A DNA stretch of 64,000 bases from NCBI GenBank assembly GCA_019454045.1, contig SKCR01021383.1:50931-114930 (forward strand). Reading direction: 5' to 3'. The stretch's first letter is position 1, and each line of letters starts with the position of its first letter. Under the pieces are notes generated by a model that saw only the letters and a program-made list of their open reading frames with translations, did no database searches and was not told where the DNA came from. The translations under genes and the position numbers were made by a program. Shown in pieces: positions 10,091 through 22,358 of this stretch. This DNA is from Zanthoxylum bungeanum. Its lineage: Eukaryota; Streptophyta; Magnoliopsida; Sapindales; Rutaceae.

Positions 10091-13000
10091 TGTGCGAACA
10101 CAAAAATCGGTGACGCTATTCTGTCCCGGGCTCACGGACCGGTTTGGAGTACGGAGTAGCCCGCGGGAGACTAAACCAGAGAATGGTGGAGTCGCCACCT
10201 AGTGTGAACCGGGAAAATGAGTTTTAAGGCCGCACTCACCCCTCACAAGGGAAGACCTCAAACCGTTGGGTTCGGAATGGTCCCTTACTTATGTCACTTA
10301 TAATGAAAGGATTTGTGCAATAATTTATTCAAACCTAAGTAACACATATTTCCAAGAGTATTATGCTTCTAAGTTCACATGCATGAAAGTAATCATCATA
10401 ACGGAAAATGTTCAATAGCACACGGCAATCTCACGAACATGCTTCGATCATATAATACGGAAAAAAAAAAGAACAACCTAAACATAATGCAAATTCCAAA
10501 CGCAAAACAAAACGATTAATCATGCTTGAAAATAAACAACTAAATAGGCTAAATCATGCCTAAGAACCAAGTAAAATACTAATGACCTAATCATGATTGA
10601 ATACCATCTCATGAACACATCAAACAGATAGACGCACGGATACAAATAATATGATTGATTACATGATATAAGAGAAATCACCTAAGAAACAATTATACAT
10701 GACATGTGATGAAAATGACTCAATTCAGTGTATTCACGTTCGTGTAGCGTTCGTAAACGCGTTCGAATGGAAAACAGAAGGTTCGCGTTCGTATAGCATT
10801 TGATAACGTGTTCGAACGGGACCAGACAGAAAACATGCGTTCGTGCGGCGTTCCGAAACGCGTTCGAACGGGGTTACAACAGTGACCTCCAAAATGCAGT
10901 AAACAACATGACACATACATTAACGGATGAATAGATGAAACCTAATAAGTAATAACGGGCTAAAAGTGCGACAAAGCATTGTGGTAAAGGATTTTAACCT
11001 CTCAAAATAGAGGACATTTAATCGCACCTACTAAGCCCATGCGCAATCAACACAATACATATATAAAAAGTAAAGACAATGATATCGGACTTCGTATACC
11101 CGATTGAACAAATCTTACATTCAACCGAATATACAGCAATTGGCGTGGCAAAGCATCATGGTAAAGGGTTTTAACCCCTCAAAATAGGGGACCTTTAATC
11201 AAACTTACTAAACCCATGTGCTCGATCACGTAATGCATATAAAAATAAAGACAATAATATCGAACTTCGTATACCCGATTGAACACATCTTACATTCAAC
11301 CAAATATACATCAAGCGGCGTGGCAAAGCATCGTGGTAAAGGGTTTTAACCCCTCAAAATAGGGGACCTTTAATCCAACTTACTAAACCCATGTGCTCGA
11401 TCACGTCATTACATAAACAAATAACATGAGGAAATCAAGTAACGAATAATAAACAAATCAAAACAACATAAAATGAAATATGCACTGTTTACTCAAGTGG
11501 TACATGGAGTTGTATCCCGATTACAGATCATACTACTGTCCATTCGAAATCGGCTATGAAATTTATGTCCGGGTTTCCATCCTATATACCACAAGAGGCG
11601 ACACATTTTTCGTTTTACTCAAGGGCCACAACATACATAATTCCACAATACATGCATTTACTATCTATTCAAGGGCCACAATCATGCATCAATAAACGAC
11701 TCTCATGCGATAAAAACGAATAAAACAATTAAAAAGATAGATGGAAATAATAGGAAAAGTACCCTCAGGTCTAACCTTTTATGTCGACTTTCGGACTTGA
11801 GTTTCACGGCCGTCGGAAGGGCTATCACTCCGCAACTCTTCCGATTTACTGGATTAACATCTTAGCTCGCTGTTTTGTTGTTTTGATCGCTGTTTTCACT
11901 CCGTTTTGCTGCTATTTCCTCGCGGTTTTCTGGTCACTATTTTGGTTGTATTTGTTCACTGTTTTGGCGATTTTTGGAGGCTAGGGGCTACTATTTTTGG
12001 TGATTGTTAGGGGGGTTTGTGCAGTTTTTTAGTGCAGTTTTAGGGTGTTTTCTGGACTGTTTTGGGGGGTTAAGTTGCGGCAAAACTGGACAGAATAGAG
12101 GTGTAATGTGCGGCAGTGAATGAGGCAGTGCAGTGGGTGTTTTGGGGTTGTGTTTTGGGCGTGCAATGGGGCTATGCAGAAGTGGAGTGAAGACGTGATT
12201 TATTGAGTGAGGCTTCTGAGCGTGAAGGCCTGAGTGGGTTTATGGTGACGTGTGTGTAGTTTGTGATGGTGAGTCGGTGGAGTGGTATCGGTGTTGTGTG
12301 AAGGCAGGTTAGGTGTCTTGGCGTGAGTTTTTGATGGTTCACGTGAAGTGTATGGCTGAATGAAGGGCAAAGACGTGTGGTGATGAGTGTTTTATGTGGC
12401 AGTGAGTTAGGTGGTTTGGCTTATTTGATGCAGTGTTGTGCGTGAGGGTTGCATGGGGCTGTGAAGGGCTCGTGTGGTCAAAGGGCTGATGAACGGCGTG
12501 GCTTATGGCTACACGTGAAGGCAACTAAAATGCTTGGGTGCTGTGTGGTTTGTGGCAATTGGCGTGTCGTGGAGTGAGGGGCTAGGCGCTGATTGTGAGG
12601 GTAGCGCGATGTGTTGAATCGGCGAAGGTGCATGGCAATGTCGCTTAGGGGCTGCTCGGTGATTTGGTTATTGTTCGTGAGGGCGTGGAGGCTGCTGTTA
12701 ATGGAGAGAGTAGGGTTTTTCTTTGTTTTAGTTTCTTTCGTTTGTAATTGCCGTGTGAGAGAGAGATCACTTAGGGTTGATTTTGTGTTATTTTTATAGT
12801 GAGAGATTAGGATTAGGGTTTGCATGCATTTGTTAAGGAAATAAATCAAATTAATTGGGGACATGATTTGTTTGTTTAGGAAGGTTATATATTTGATTGA
12901 CTTTAATTAGGCATGATATTTGTTTTATTTAGGCATTTAATTTGTTAATTAGGTAGGTGATTATTTAATTTTGGTAATGATTTATTTAATTTTGGTATTA

Positions 13001-13366
13001 GATTTTAATTAAATATTAGTTTAATTTATTATAGATTTATTTTAATTAGTTTAATTTATTAGCTTTAATTCAATTTAATTTAATTGGTTTAAATTAATTT
13101 CAATTAGCTTTAATTCAAATTAATTTAATCTGTGACATGTATTTTAAATGTTTTAATTATCTTGGATTGGGCTTGGTGTGTGTTAGTGGGCTAAGGGTGT
13201 GTTTTAAACGGAGGTCCAACAAGCGAACCCGAAGCTACTCCAGCGAATCCAACAAAAAAAACTTTTTCCCTTCCGACGTCCGTTACTGGCGGCTCCCGCG
13301 ACTTAAAAGGTAGTGCCGCCAATGAGACTCATCATCGGGCCTATATGCAAAAATGCAGTGCCTAAA
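10091..13366 (-). repeat. Tat/Ogre-like 5' LTR (right copy, 3276 bp)
   Basis: Partner of 927-4904. It begins TGTGCGAACAC and ends GTGCCTAAA on the plus strand; terminal bases differ slightly from the left copy (TATGAG, CCTACA). It has two 174-bp-unit phrases (about 10970-11395) instead of seven. It contains extra sequence at about 10435-10612 bounded by two ATCTCAYGAACA repeats. Confidence 0.85.
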
Positions 13367-13371
13367 CCAAC

Positions 13372-14681
13372 TCTAATAACGAGATACTCGTTAAGGGTCT
13401 AATCCGTATGTAATGACTATATTGATGGACATCGAACGTGGTTCAATTTAATTTATCTATCAGCAGCAACGAGAGTGCAGCTTCAGTTTTTTAGTGGAAT
13501 AACCCGGAGTTAATAATTCAGAATATTTAATTAAGAGCTTAATTAATATTTCGAGACTATTGGAGTTCGGAACCGTAGGTCCATTTGTCCCCGTGCTAGC
13601 TCGATATACTGTAACATTTTAAATATAATTGGAAAGTCCAATTATATACTCACATATGAAAATATTATTAATATGATTAATAATAATATTTTGTCACACT
13701 TGAAATTATATATTTAAATTTAATACATGGTTTTAATAATTTTATGATAATTATTAAATACATGAAATTAAATTATATGTGATATAATTTAATAAGGTCA
13801 AATTTGGAATTTCAAATTTTGGGTTTTGGAAACCCTTGGATTCAATTTGGTATTTACAGTTTTTAAAGGTGATAATTATGTCTTATTTTGCAATATCTTT
13901 GTCTTTATGGACAGTAAATATGTTGTAACAAAATTTTGAAAAATAAATCACTATGGCCGAATTTTTGAAGGTGGAATGGGAAGGGGTTTTATTTTATTTG
14001 GCAAAATAAAACATTAAGTATAAAATGATACATGTTATTCTTTTTAACCTAACTGCGTAATTCAAAACCTAGCCACCTCTCTTGTTCTTCAAACTCTCTC
14101 AAGTGTTGAGAAAAGAAAAGTATAGCAAAAAGAAAAAATATTATTGTGTGACTTTTAATCTTTAAAGTGTTTATGGATTAGTTTTGTGAGTTTAGCCCAC
14201 ACTAGTTTTTGTTGGTTGCGAGACATAGCACATAAGTCCTTTTGGTGTTGAACCAAAATCCAGCTTCATTTTCTTATTATTTGATTCACGACAGTAAGCA
14301 TTATTTTTGCTCACTGCCGCATATAGTTTGGTGATAATTGGGCTCAGTTTGTTTTATTTTTATCCGAAATTTTTAGGGAACTTTAAGGGGTGTTTTAGGG
14401 CTATGTTGGGTGAAAAATCATACCAGAAATATAGCAGAAACTGAATCATAAAAGGGCTGAACTTGACAGTGAATTGGGTGCATTTCGGGTCCAAAACAGT
14501 TTAGTTTTTGTGCCTCTGTTCGGGGGCTATTATGGGGCTGAAATTTTGTTCAAAACAAAATTAAAAATTCAATCTTGGTGTTGGTAACATTCGGCCTTTT
14601 AGTGAGAAGGGAAAAAAACTTTTTCAAGTCATATCTGTGTGTCTAACGTGTTTCCGCTGCGCTAAGAAAGTGGTTCCTACA
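13372..14681 (+). mobile_element. copia-1 3' LTR, right part
   Basis: Resumes the LTR interrupted at 926 and ends GTGGTTCCTACA, a CA end matching the TG start at 157. Directly after it the Athila RNase H sequence begins on the minus strand, so copia-1 had inserted into Athila coding sequence. No ORF of note. Confidence 0.75.
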
Positions 14682-15366
14682 CCTGAAGCAACAAAATCCA
14701 CCATAATAATCTTGGCTTTGCATCCATTTTAGACATCAAATATCTAACAGTAGCATGATCATAATAAACAACGGTTAAAGAACCTATTAAATATGATCGA
14801 AATTTATCTAATGTAAATATTATAGCAAAAAGTTCTTTTTCCGTGGTAGTTTAATTCATTTGTGCACTGTTTAAAGTTCTACTTGTGTAATATATTACAT
14901 GCGGCTTACCTTTCTTTCTCTGTCCTAACACTGCACCAACTGCATAATCACTGGCATCACATATTAGCTCAAAAGGCAAAGACCAATCAGAGGATTGCAT
15001 GATAGGAGCAGAAGTCAAAAGATTGATAATCTTTTCAAATGATTTTTGAAATTCTTATATCCATTCAAATGTTGCATCTTTTAATAAGAGGTTACATAAG
15101 GATCTGGATATGGTACTAAAGATTTTAATGAACCTCCTATAAAATCCAGCATGTCCTAAGAAAGAACGGATTTCCCTGACTGTTTTTTATGATGGCAATT
15201 TAGAGATTACCTCTATTTTTGCCTCGTCAACCTCAATACAACGTGACCCAAAACAATTCCTGAATTAGTCATGAAATGGTATTTTTCCCAGTTTAACACA
15301 AGTCTTTTTTCTTCATATATTTTAAAAATATTTTCCAAATTATTCAAGCAATTATCAAATGTGTTC
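14682..15366 (-). pseudogene. Athila RT thumb / RNase H remnant
   Basis: Minus-strand reading downstream of the RT catalytic motif shows NTFDNCLNNLENIF, VLNWEKYHFM and GIVLGH. Close to 14682 it shows [19 protein letters not shown], the Athila RNase H motif. Many stops interrupt it. The junction with the copia-1 LTR at 14681 falls inside RNase H. Confidence 0.75.
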
Positions 15367-15693
15367 CTAAAAAAAAGTAATATCATCCATAAAGACCTCT
15401 AAACAGTGTTCAACCATGGCACTAAATATGCTTAACATGCATCGTTGGAATGTTGCTGGTGCATTACAATGTCCAAAAAGAATTTTCCTAAATGCAAATG
15501 TTCCAAAATGACATGTGAATGTGGTATTTTCTTGATCCTCTAAGGCAATGAGAATTTGATAATAACCTGAGTAACCATCAAGAAAACAATAGTATGGATA
15601 TCCTGCTACTCTTTCCAAAATTTGGTCAAGAAATGGTAAAGGAAAATGATATTTTCTAGCGGCGTCTTTTAGTTTTCTATAGTCAATACACAT
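15367..15693 (-). pseudogene. Athila reverse transcriptase core
   Basis: 108-codon open stretch within a decayed pol. It reads MCIDYRKLKDAARK, then FPLPFLDQILERVAG, YYCFLDGYSGY, TFTCHFGTFAFRK, CNAPATFQRCM and FMDDITFF. FMDD, rather than YVDD or FIDD, and the run 'GYSGY.QI.IA.EDQE.TTFTC' are Athila/Tat RT signatures. RT would copy element RNA into DNA. Upstream at 15694-15790 the same strand continues the RT N-terminus (VKKDKGELIP-like) with defects, so this is a fragment, not a gene. Confidence 0.9.
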
Positions 15694-16312
15694 ACGCCAA
15701 CTAGATGGGATTCAATTTGGAATTAATTCTCCTTTATCCTTTTTTTACAATAGTTATTCCAGACTTTTTAGGTATAATTTGTGTAGGACTTACTCACTAA
15801 CTATCGGAGATATGATAGTTAATGCCTACATCAAGAAGTTTAAGGACTTCTGTTTTTACCACTTCTTTCATGTGGGGGTTTAATTTTCTTTGGGGTTGAC
15901 GATATGTCCTAGAATTATCTTCTAAATGTATTTTGTGTGTGCAAATCAATGGATTAATTCCTTTTATGTCTTATAAAGTTCATCCAATTACCAGTTTATG
16001 TTTTTCAACACATTTAATTACTTACGTCATGATTGCTTATGAGGGAAGAAGAAATTACCACAGGGTAAGTTTTTCATCTCCAAGAAATGAAAACTTTAAT
16101 CCTTCTGGCAAAGTATTTAACTCCAATTTTGGTGCTTCCACATGTTTTTCTTCTTCCAGTGTTCCTAATTCATCCAAATTCTATTTTTCTCCATAATCTC
16201 CTAGTACCTATGTAGAATCAAGCGAAAAATCATTAGGAATATCCGAATCTAATTGCGTACTTGATTCAAGAAAATTAGTAGTACAAATTTCCACGGGATC
16301 AGATAAACTCCC

Positions 16313-16588
16313 TTAAATATGCTCCACCAAAATTGGTTCAATTAGTTCTATGCTCTCATTTTTACTGTCCTCATCATATGGTTGTTTGCACATATTAAAA
16401 ACATCTAGCTCCAACGTTATATTGCCAAAAGACAATTTAATGATTCCATTCATGCAATTAATCAAAGCGTTAGCTGTTTCTAAAAATGGATGACCAAGTA
16501 TTACAGGAACATGCTTATAACTGTCTGCTATATGTGTTTCCAAGACAATAAAATCCACATTATATATAAATTTATCGACTTGTAATAA
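16313..16588 (-). pseudogene. Athila protease region (C-terminal half)
   Basis: Minus-strand frame with VDKFIYNVDFIVLE, PVILGHPFLETANALIN and IKLSFGNITLELDVFN. This is the conserved Athila segment at the end of the aspartic protease and before RT. The N-terminal half is at 39158-39267, beyond the nested insertions. The interval 15700-16312 has no intact frame and is pol linker decay. Confidence 0.85.
16584..16588. repeat. Target duplication of the solo chromovirus LTR, left copy
   Basis: AATAA before the LTR start TGTAACGACCGG. The partner AAGAA at 39158-39162 differs at one base. Confidence 0.6.
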
Positions 16589-16666
16589 TGTAACGACCGG
16601 AAATTCTGACTACTGATACACTGTGAGATGGGTGTTTCATAATATAAATTTTGAATGGAAACATGT
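16589..16666 (+). mobile_element. Solo chromovirus LTR, left 78 bp
   Basis: Starts TGTAACGACCGGAAATTC. The rest resumes at 36625 after the Tekay-like element. The total is about 2.61 kb with no internal region attached, so it is a solo LTR left by LTR-LTR recombination. CATGT at 16662-16666 is the target duplication of the inserted chromovirus. Confidence 0.8.
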
Positions 16667-18697
16667 TGTAACGACCCCAAATATTTTAGTTTGCCCGGTA
16701 ACGCGTAGGGATTTTATTTTCCGGGCAAGTAAATAATTTCCGGGATCGACTTAGAAATAACGAACAAGCACTCAATACCAAGCCCAATTTTCTTTCTTGG
16801 ATTTCTCTAAAGCCCAACAATCAAATAAAAGAAAAGAAGAAAGAAATAAGCCCAAGCCCAACAATCAATTAAAAGAAGAGAGAGAGCCCAAGGCCCAACT
16901 AATGAAATTCCTAAACTTTTCTAGAAACTTATTAAGTAATGGAAATAATAATAAAACAAAACAATTAATGAAGGAAATCATTTTTCTTCATTTCTTTTGG
17001 CAAAAATGTGAATAGAGGGAGAGAGAGAGAAGAGAGAGAGCAAGTTGTATTTTCTTGGTAAGAATCAAAACTTATCTAGAGTAAATCCATCAAAGTAAAC
17101 CTTAAGAGAAGAAATAGAAGAGCAGAGTGTTTTGTTAATGAGGGAAATGACATTGAAACAAGGTCAGGTTGCTTGACCCAACTTTGGTATTTTTGAATTT
17201 TGGTAGTTGGATGATTGCGGGTGAGGTAATGACTTGATAATAATGAAGTTTAGATGGTTTTGTGTTAAGGAAATGGGTGTTTGGGTAACTCTAGACATGT
17301 TATCCAAGTGTTTAATCTAGTAAGGATGATGGGATTTGATGGTGTTTGGATGTTAGAAGTCTGATATAATGAGAAATTAAATGTATATTTGCTTGTGGAT
17401 GTGTTGAAGATGTAATATTTGTTTGGTTTTGTGTGGGAATGGATTTGGAGGCTAGCCATGGAGAAACAAAATCTGCCCTTGGAAACGATGACGCGTCGCG
17501 ACACAGACGAGGCAGAGAGGTATAAAAGTTTAACATAGGCACGTCACGACGCGACGATCGAAAACCATAATTTTTTAGAAAATACACGCGTAACCAAAAG
17601 TCTGGATTTTTGTTTTACATTTCGTTTGAGGAATTGAAATGTTCTAATGGGGAAATGCAATTACGTTAAGCAATTTTATGTGATTAAGAATCGTATTTTA
17701 TAACTGATGATTCTAACACCATGTATTCTATATAGATACTCGTCAAGAGCCACGCTCGCCCCCAGCGACGTGAAGGAAACTTAGCTGGACTTCAAATCTA
17801 TGAGTGAAGATTTATTTTCTTATGAAATGATTCTATAATTACTTGCTTCAGATTAAAATTATTTCCAGATTTATTTTTCTAAAGTTTTAGGACATAAGCT
17901 TTATTTAAATAACAATTACTTACTAAATAACATTTGATTTTAGAGTTTTTGAATTTATCAGTGATGCTTTTATGTTTTCGAGGCATGAGGGAAAAACCCA
18001 CCTTAACTTTTACTTATGGAATTGACGAAAAGAGACCGCGTACACACGTAGTTCAGGACTAGGGGGACGACGATACGTAACGCCCCTTGACCCATAGTTT
18101 CATAACTTAGAGGGTAGTATAGATCTGCACCCCTAGTTCTAGATTGTAGCTTGGAAGACGGCGATACGTAACAACTTAAGACCACTAGTTTCAGGGACAT
18201 GAGTGGTATACTTTTTGGGACGGCGATATGTAACGCCCCAAAGTCATGGATTTACATTTCTGGCTCCAGATAGGCGTATGGGGGGACGACGATACGTAAC
18301 GCATCCATGCCTTTAGTTTTTCTACGGAACTAGAGTTATTTTTCTAAGAAATCTTTCAGAAAAATGTTTTCCAGTTAAAAGAAAAGAATGAGTTTCAAGA
18401 AAGTTTTCAGAAAATCTCTAAGTATAAATGGTTTCATATGATGTTCTGATTCAGTTTCTTATTTGGTAGCTCCACTCTCTGAGATCCTTTGGACTCACCC
18501 CACCATTTCCCAATTATTTTGCAGGATACTTCTTTTGGTGAGCCATGTGCCGTTTTGGAGACCCCAGTTCGAGGACAAGTGTTACACTGCAGTCACTAGT
18601 CATCGGGTCCATCATCCCATAGCTATATTCATCTAGAGTGTAGTCTTCTGAGGAGTCCTTTTGTTGTATTACTGACATGAGAGTGATGTTTTGTATA
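16667..18697 (+). repeat. Chromovirus 5' LTR, left part
   Basis: Begins TGTAACGACCCC and aligns with 34353-36400. GTATA at 18693-18697 is the target duplication of copia-2. It holds purine-rich and AG-rich stretches near 16990-17040 and a four-copy GACGRYGATACGTAACG motif array at 18060-18306. No gene. Confidence 0.9.
18060..18306. repeat. GACGRYGATACGTAACGCCCC motif array (5' LTR)
   Basis: Four copies near 18062, 18152, 18216 and 18280, with GGGG upstream and CCCC downstream in the better copies, so each can form a short GGGG/CCCC-closed hairpin around TACGTA. Counterparts are at 35779-36017 and 38247-38470. Confidence 0.75.
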
Positions 18698-20658
18698 TGT
18701 TAGACATTATGTCCCATAGCGTCACTGTTTGTAAATGATATGGTATTATTGTACAAAATTAACTATGTGATAATGAAATTGCCTTTTGCCGTTTTGTAAT
18801 ATTATTTACTTTGACTAATAAATGGCGAAAGTCCATATGATTAATACTGGATTGAGATGATATGAGACAGTATCAATCTGTAAAAGTTTAATCATTAAAT
18901 ATCCCTAGTCGGAGTATTATCGAGATCGGACATCGATAATGCGGAATAGACTAGTATTGCGCTTGTGCACGTTGTGAGGGCACAACAGCATAGTTCTCAT
19001 ATATTTAAGTATTGGATACTTATGCAAGTGCAATAGGAGGTTGTGTTTTACCGATGGTACGGAAAACAGCTTCGCTCTGGATAGACCCCGCGGAATCCCA
19101 TTGGTAGTATGTCTGCGTGTCTATGGGAGGCCGCATCAGGGTAGGTGTATATGGTCTTAACCTGAGACTTACATCGCTAGTACTTGCGACAATCGGTAAA
19201 CTTTGGTTTTGGTGGTTGGGGACCCTAACGGTTCTGTGTACACCTTTTCTGGGTTTATCGAGAATCGTAGTGTGCTGGATGTGATGTCAAGATGGAAGTA
19301 TCGCTTCAGACATATGGAGGCGATGATCACGCAGGGCACAGAACTAGTACTCTATAAAAGGTTGCAACCGTCGGGACAATATGACTAGGTCAGGATTGTC
19401 TGATTTAAAGAGACTAGCTGCTTGATGTCCGATATATGTTTCGTACGGGGCAGACACATCTCCAGCCCCAGGCCTAGCATGTGATCATCCGATACTGGAT
19501 CGATTTACGCAATACTACGGTATACTACGCCTGATACAGATCTTATATTCCTATTAGAATATTTCTGGAGAATTGGGTAGGCATGGCGCTTTGCTAGAAG
19601 CCAACCTTGTCTTGTGAATCGGTAAAGACGTAGTACGAGGTACGTACGTGTTCGGATTATCCGACGACCGTATTTACTGCCAAAATATCCGAGATCTCTT
19701 GGGTCGCTTCCTGAAGATTCACCTATGATATTTGATTCGAACTTAATTAATCTTGGATTAATTGCGGAGAAACTTTATCTCGGATAAAGTGCCTTATTTA
19801 GAGAGAGAGAGAACGATTAATTTGGAATTAATCGATATAATTATTATATTCGATATAATAATCGAAATTCGATTTCGACGCGAAATTAAAATTAGATTTT
19901 AATTCGGGCATACGAGTTAATTTAGAATTAATTCGTAAGCGACGTAAATAATAATTTCGCTAGGAGCGATTATTTATTTAAAATCGATTTAATTAACGTC
20001 GCGACGCTAGCTCGGTATTTCGGAAATATCGAACCCGAACGCGTGAGTGGACGTGGGCCCACTTTCATTGGGAAACGTGTGGGGCCCACATGACACTTGT
20101 CATTGATATGGCATTGCATGTTAATAGTGTACAAAACACTCTAAGGCATTGCATGGTGATAGTGTGCATTTCACTCAAAGGCTTTGCATGGAGTTTGAGT
20201 GTTTGACACTCTAAGCCATTGCATGGATTATGTCATAGATTTATTATTAATTTAATAAATTATAACATAAATATAAATTGATTTTTGGTAATACAAAAAT
20301 TAATTAATCAAAACTCTCTCTTCTCTCTCAAATTGCCGAAACTTCACCATTGAGGGCAAAGGAAGATTTGATCTTCCATTCTCCATTTTTGCTAGCACAA
20401 GCAAGGGATCAAAAGAGGTGATAGGGAAACCATCAAAGAGCTTGGAATACAAGAGCTTGGAGCTTGGAGTCTTCTTCCTCCTCTTGGCCGAAACCAACCA
20501 ACCAACTTGGAGCTTGGAGATTCAAAGGTTTTGTTCATCTTCTTCATCACATAACTTTGTAAGTATGATTCCGCCATGCTTCAAGTCTTTTATATATATT
20601 CATTTTAGTATTTCATATGTTTAATCTTTGTTTGGGACCTATATAATAGAAACCAACA
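18698..20658 (+). repeat. copia-2 5' LTR
   Basis: Starts TGTTAGACATTATGTCCC and ends AAACCAACA. It contains a TATA box, a cascade of inverted repeats (about 19740-20000), two GTGGGCCCAC-type sites (20053, 20079) and four TTTGCATG/ATTGCATG repeats (about 20110-20230). No gene. Confidence 0.95.
19353..19360 (+). promoter_or_regulatory. copia-2 TATA box (5' LTR)
   Basis: TATAAAAG, 655 bp into the LTR, conserved at 27632-27639 in the 3' LTR. Likely positions the U3/R boundary about 30 bp downstream. Confidence 0.65.
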
Positions 20659-20659
20659 A

Positions 20660-20673
20660 TGGTATCATTGAGC
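20660..20673 (+). other. copia-2 primer binding site (tRNA-iMet type)
   Basis: TGGTATCATTGAGC one base after the LTR end. It resembles the usual plant TGGTATCAGAGC site but has ATTG for AG at positions 8-11, so annealing to tRNA-iMet would be imperfect beyond the first eight bases. In copia-3 the site is TGGCATCAAGAGC. Confidence 0.75.
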
Positions 20674-20699
20674 TAGGTTTAAGCATGAAATACTTTAGG

Positions 20700-21270
20700 T
20701 TAAAATTTGGGTTAAATTGATTGAAGCATGTTCTTGTTGTGAAATTTGATGAATGAGTATGCTTATATGTATGTTAAATGACATTATATGAAATCAATTT
20801 TATGAAAAATGCATTGGATGATTTTTCCCCCAAATTTTGACCTTGGCCGAATGGGTGTGTTAAATTGATTAAAGCATGTTCTTATGAAATTTGATTAATA
20901 AGTATGCTTGCATGTGTATAACATGATGTTATATAGAATCAATTTTATGAAAAATGCATTGGATGATTTTTCCCCACCTTGGCCGAATGGCATGATGAAA
21001 TTGATATAAGCATGTTCTTATGAAATTTGATTAATAAGTATGCTTGCATGTGTATAACATGATGATATATGGAATCAATTTCATGAAAAATGCATTGGAT
21101 GATTTTTCCCCAAATCCATGCCTTGGCCGAATGTGTTACTACTTGGAGTAGATTGAAATTTTTTGTGTTTAAGATCATTAGATGACTTAGAACGTGTACG
21201 GGACGTAGATTAGTAATTCAATCGGATTGAAAAACAAATCGACACAAAAAACTCACCTTGGCCGAATGAA
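20700..21270. repeat. Leader repeat with ATGCATTGGATGATTTTTCCCC and CTTGGCCGAATG
   Basis: Three to four units of about 135-145 bp, with ATTGGATGATTTTTCCCC near 20814, 20958 and 21094, and CTTGGCCGAATG near 20844, 20979, 21122 and 21258. Inverted counterparts (CATTCGGCCAA) occur in the copia-3 leader near 60024 and 60173. The interval 21270-22350 is AT-rich leader without a recognisable gene. Confidence 0.7.
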
Positions 21271-22358
21271 CAAGGACATGAAATGGAGTTGAATTTTGAT
21301 AAAATTAATGTTGGACATTTAATTTGACAAATACATGATTAATAAATTAAATGGGTATTTTTGAAATATTTGGTTTAATATATTAATCTTGATATTACAC
21401 TTTAATTAATTGGACTTTAATGTTTGGAATATTAAAATTTATTAATGGGCTTTAATAATTTAATGGGCCTTATGGGCTTAAAATTGGTTTTATGGCACTT
21501 AAGGGTGATTCCTTATTTGGGCTTGGCAATTGGGTTTGACCCACATTGACCAAAAGCCCAAGCCTTAATAAATCAATTCTAAGCCCATTTGACTTGAATT
21601 AATTCAACATTGGATGTTAATTGGGCTTTGAGACCCAATAGGATTAGATTTAGAATCTAAGTCTTTAAAGCATATTAAAAGTGTAAACATTTGATTTGGA
21701 ATTAAATAATTGGATTAGTATTGAATACGAATTGAATTAGATTTAATTAGTAGTTCGATATAATTCGCGAATTCGTACTTTATGTACTTATTCTCAATCG
21801 AGTTGGACTCGCACAAAATCAAACCGTTGTTTGAACATTGGATGATCACTTTAAATAAGACTAATTAATTGGATAGATTGGTTGTAAAAGCATGTCTTGT
21901 TTGAATATATATGTATGTGATGAATGAATAGTGTATATCGGATGGATATTAGAAGGGAAAAGGGTAATTTTAGAAATTATTGTAAATTTGGAATTTATAA
22001 ATTGGACCTGCGTGTCCAGCCTTATCTCTTTATCTCTTTGTATTCTCTTCTCACCTAATTCCCCTCAATGTAAATGAGGTTTCTCTTATTGTATTATGTA
22101 ATTGGGTAGTTGTAGAATAGTGCTAGCGGGGAGAGGAAAGGGAGTGATTTGTTCTAGGAACAAGTTGTTTAAATATCCATCCGCATATCACTATTACTTT
22201 ACTTTACGCGCTTTATGATGTTTTAGAAGCATGCTTAAGGGTGTATGAAGATGAGACCTAACAAAGATAATAAAATTGGTTGCCAATTACGCGAAAAATC
22301 CCTCAAACAATATTAAGCGATTTTCCTTCCGTTGAATGATTCTTTCTCAAGATCCGAA

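Larger units (their letters stand above)
927..13366 (-). mobile_element. Tat/Ogre-like non-autonomous LTR retrotransposon
   Basis: Two long direct repeats, 927-4904 and 10091-13366, flank a 5.2 kb internal region. Orientation is minus: an 18-nt primer site matching a tRNA-Arg 3' end lies beside the right repeat, and a purine tract (GTGGGGGCGAC on the minus strand) lies beside the left repeat. The flanks are CCGAC (922-926) and CCAAC (13367-13371), a 4/5 target duplication. The interior keeps only a decayed gag start with a zinc knuckle, a likely integrase tail, a large minisatellite and a non-coding module. No protease, RT, RNase H or integrase core is visible, so it would need enzymes in trans. 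The tRNA-Arg primer and Tat-like gag suggest a Tat/Ogre origin; the lineage call is inference. Confidence 0.8.

Noticed and set aside
15933..16196. Plus-strand 87-aa frame
   Set aside because: Antisense to decayed Athila pol, Ser/Asn-rich, no domain.
17521..17527. TATAAAA in the chromovirus 5' LTR as promoter
   Set aside because: The matching position of the 3' LTR reads GGTGGAAAAG, so the box is not conserved between the two copies.
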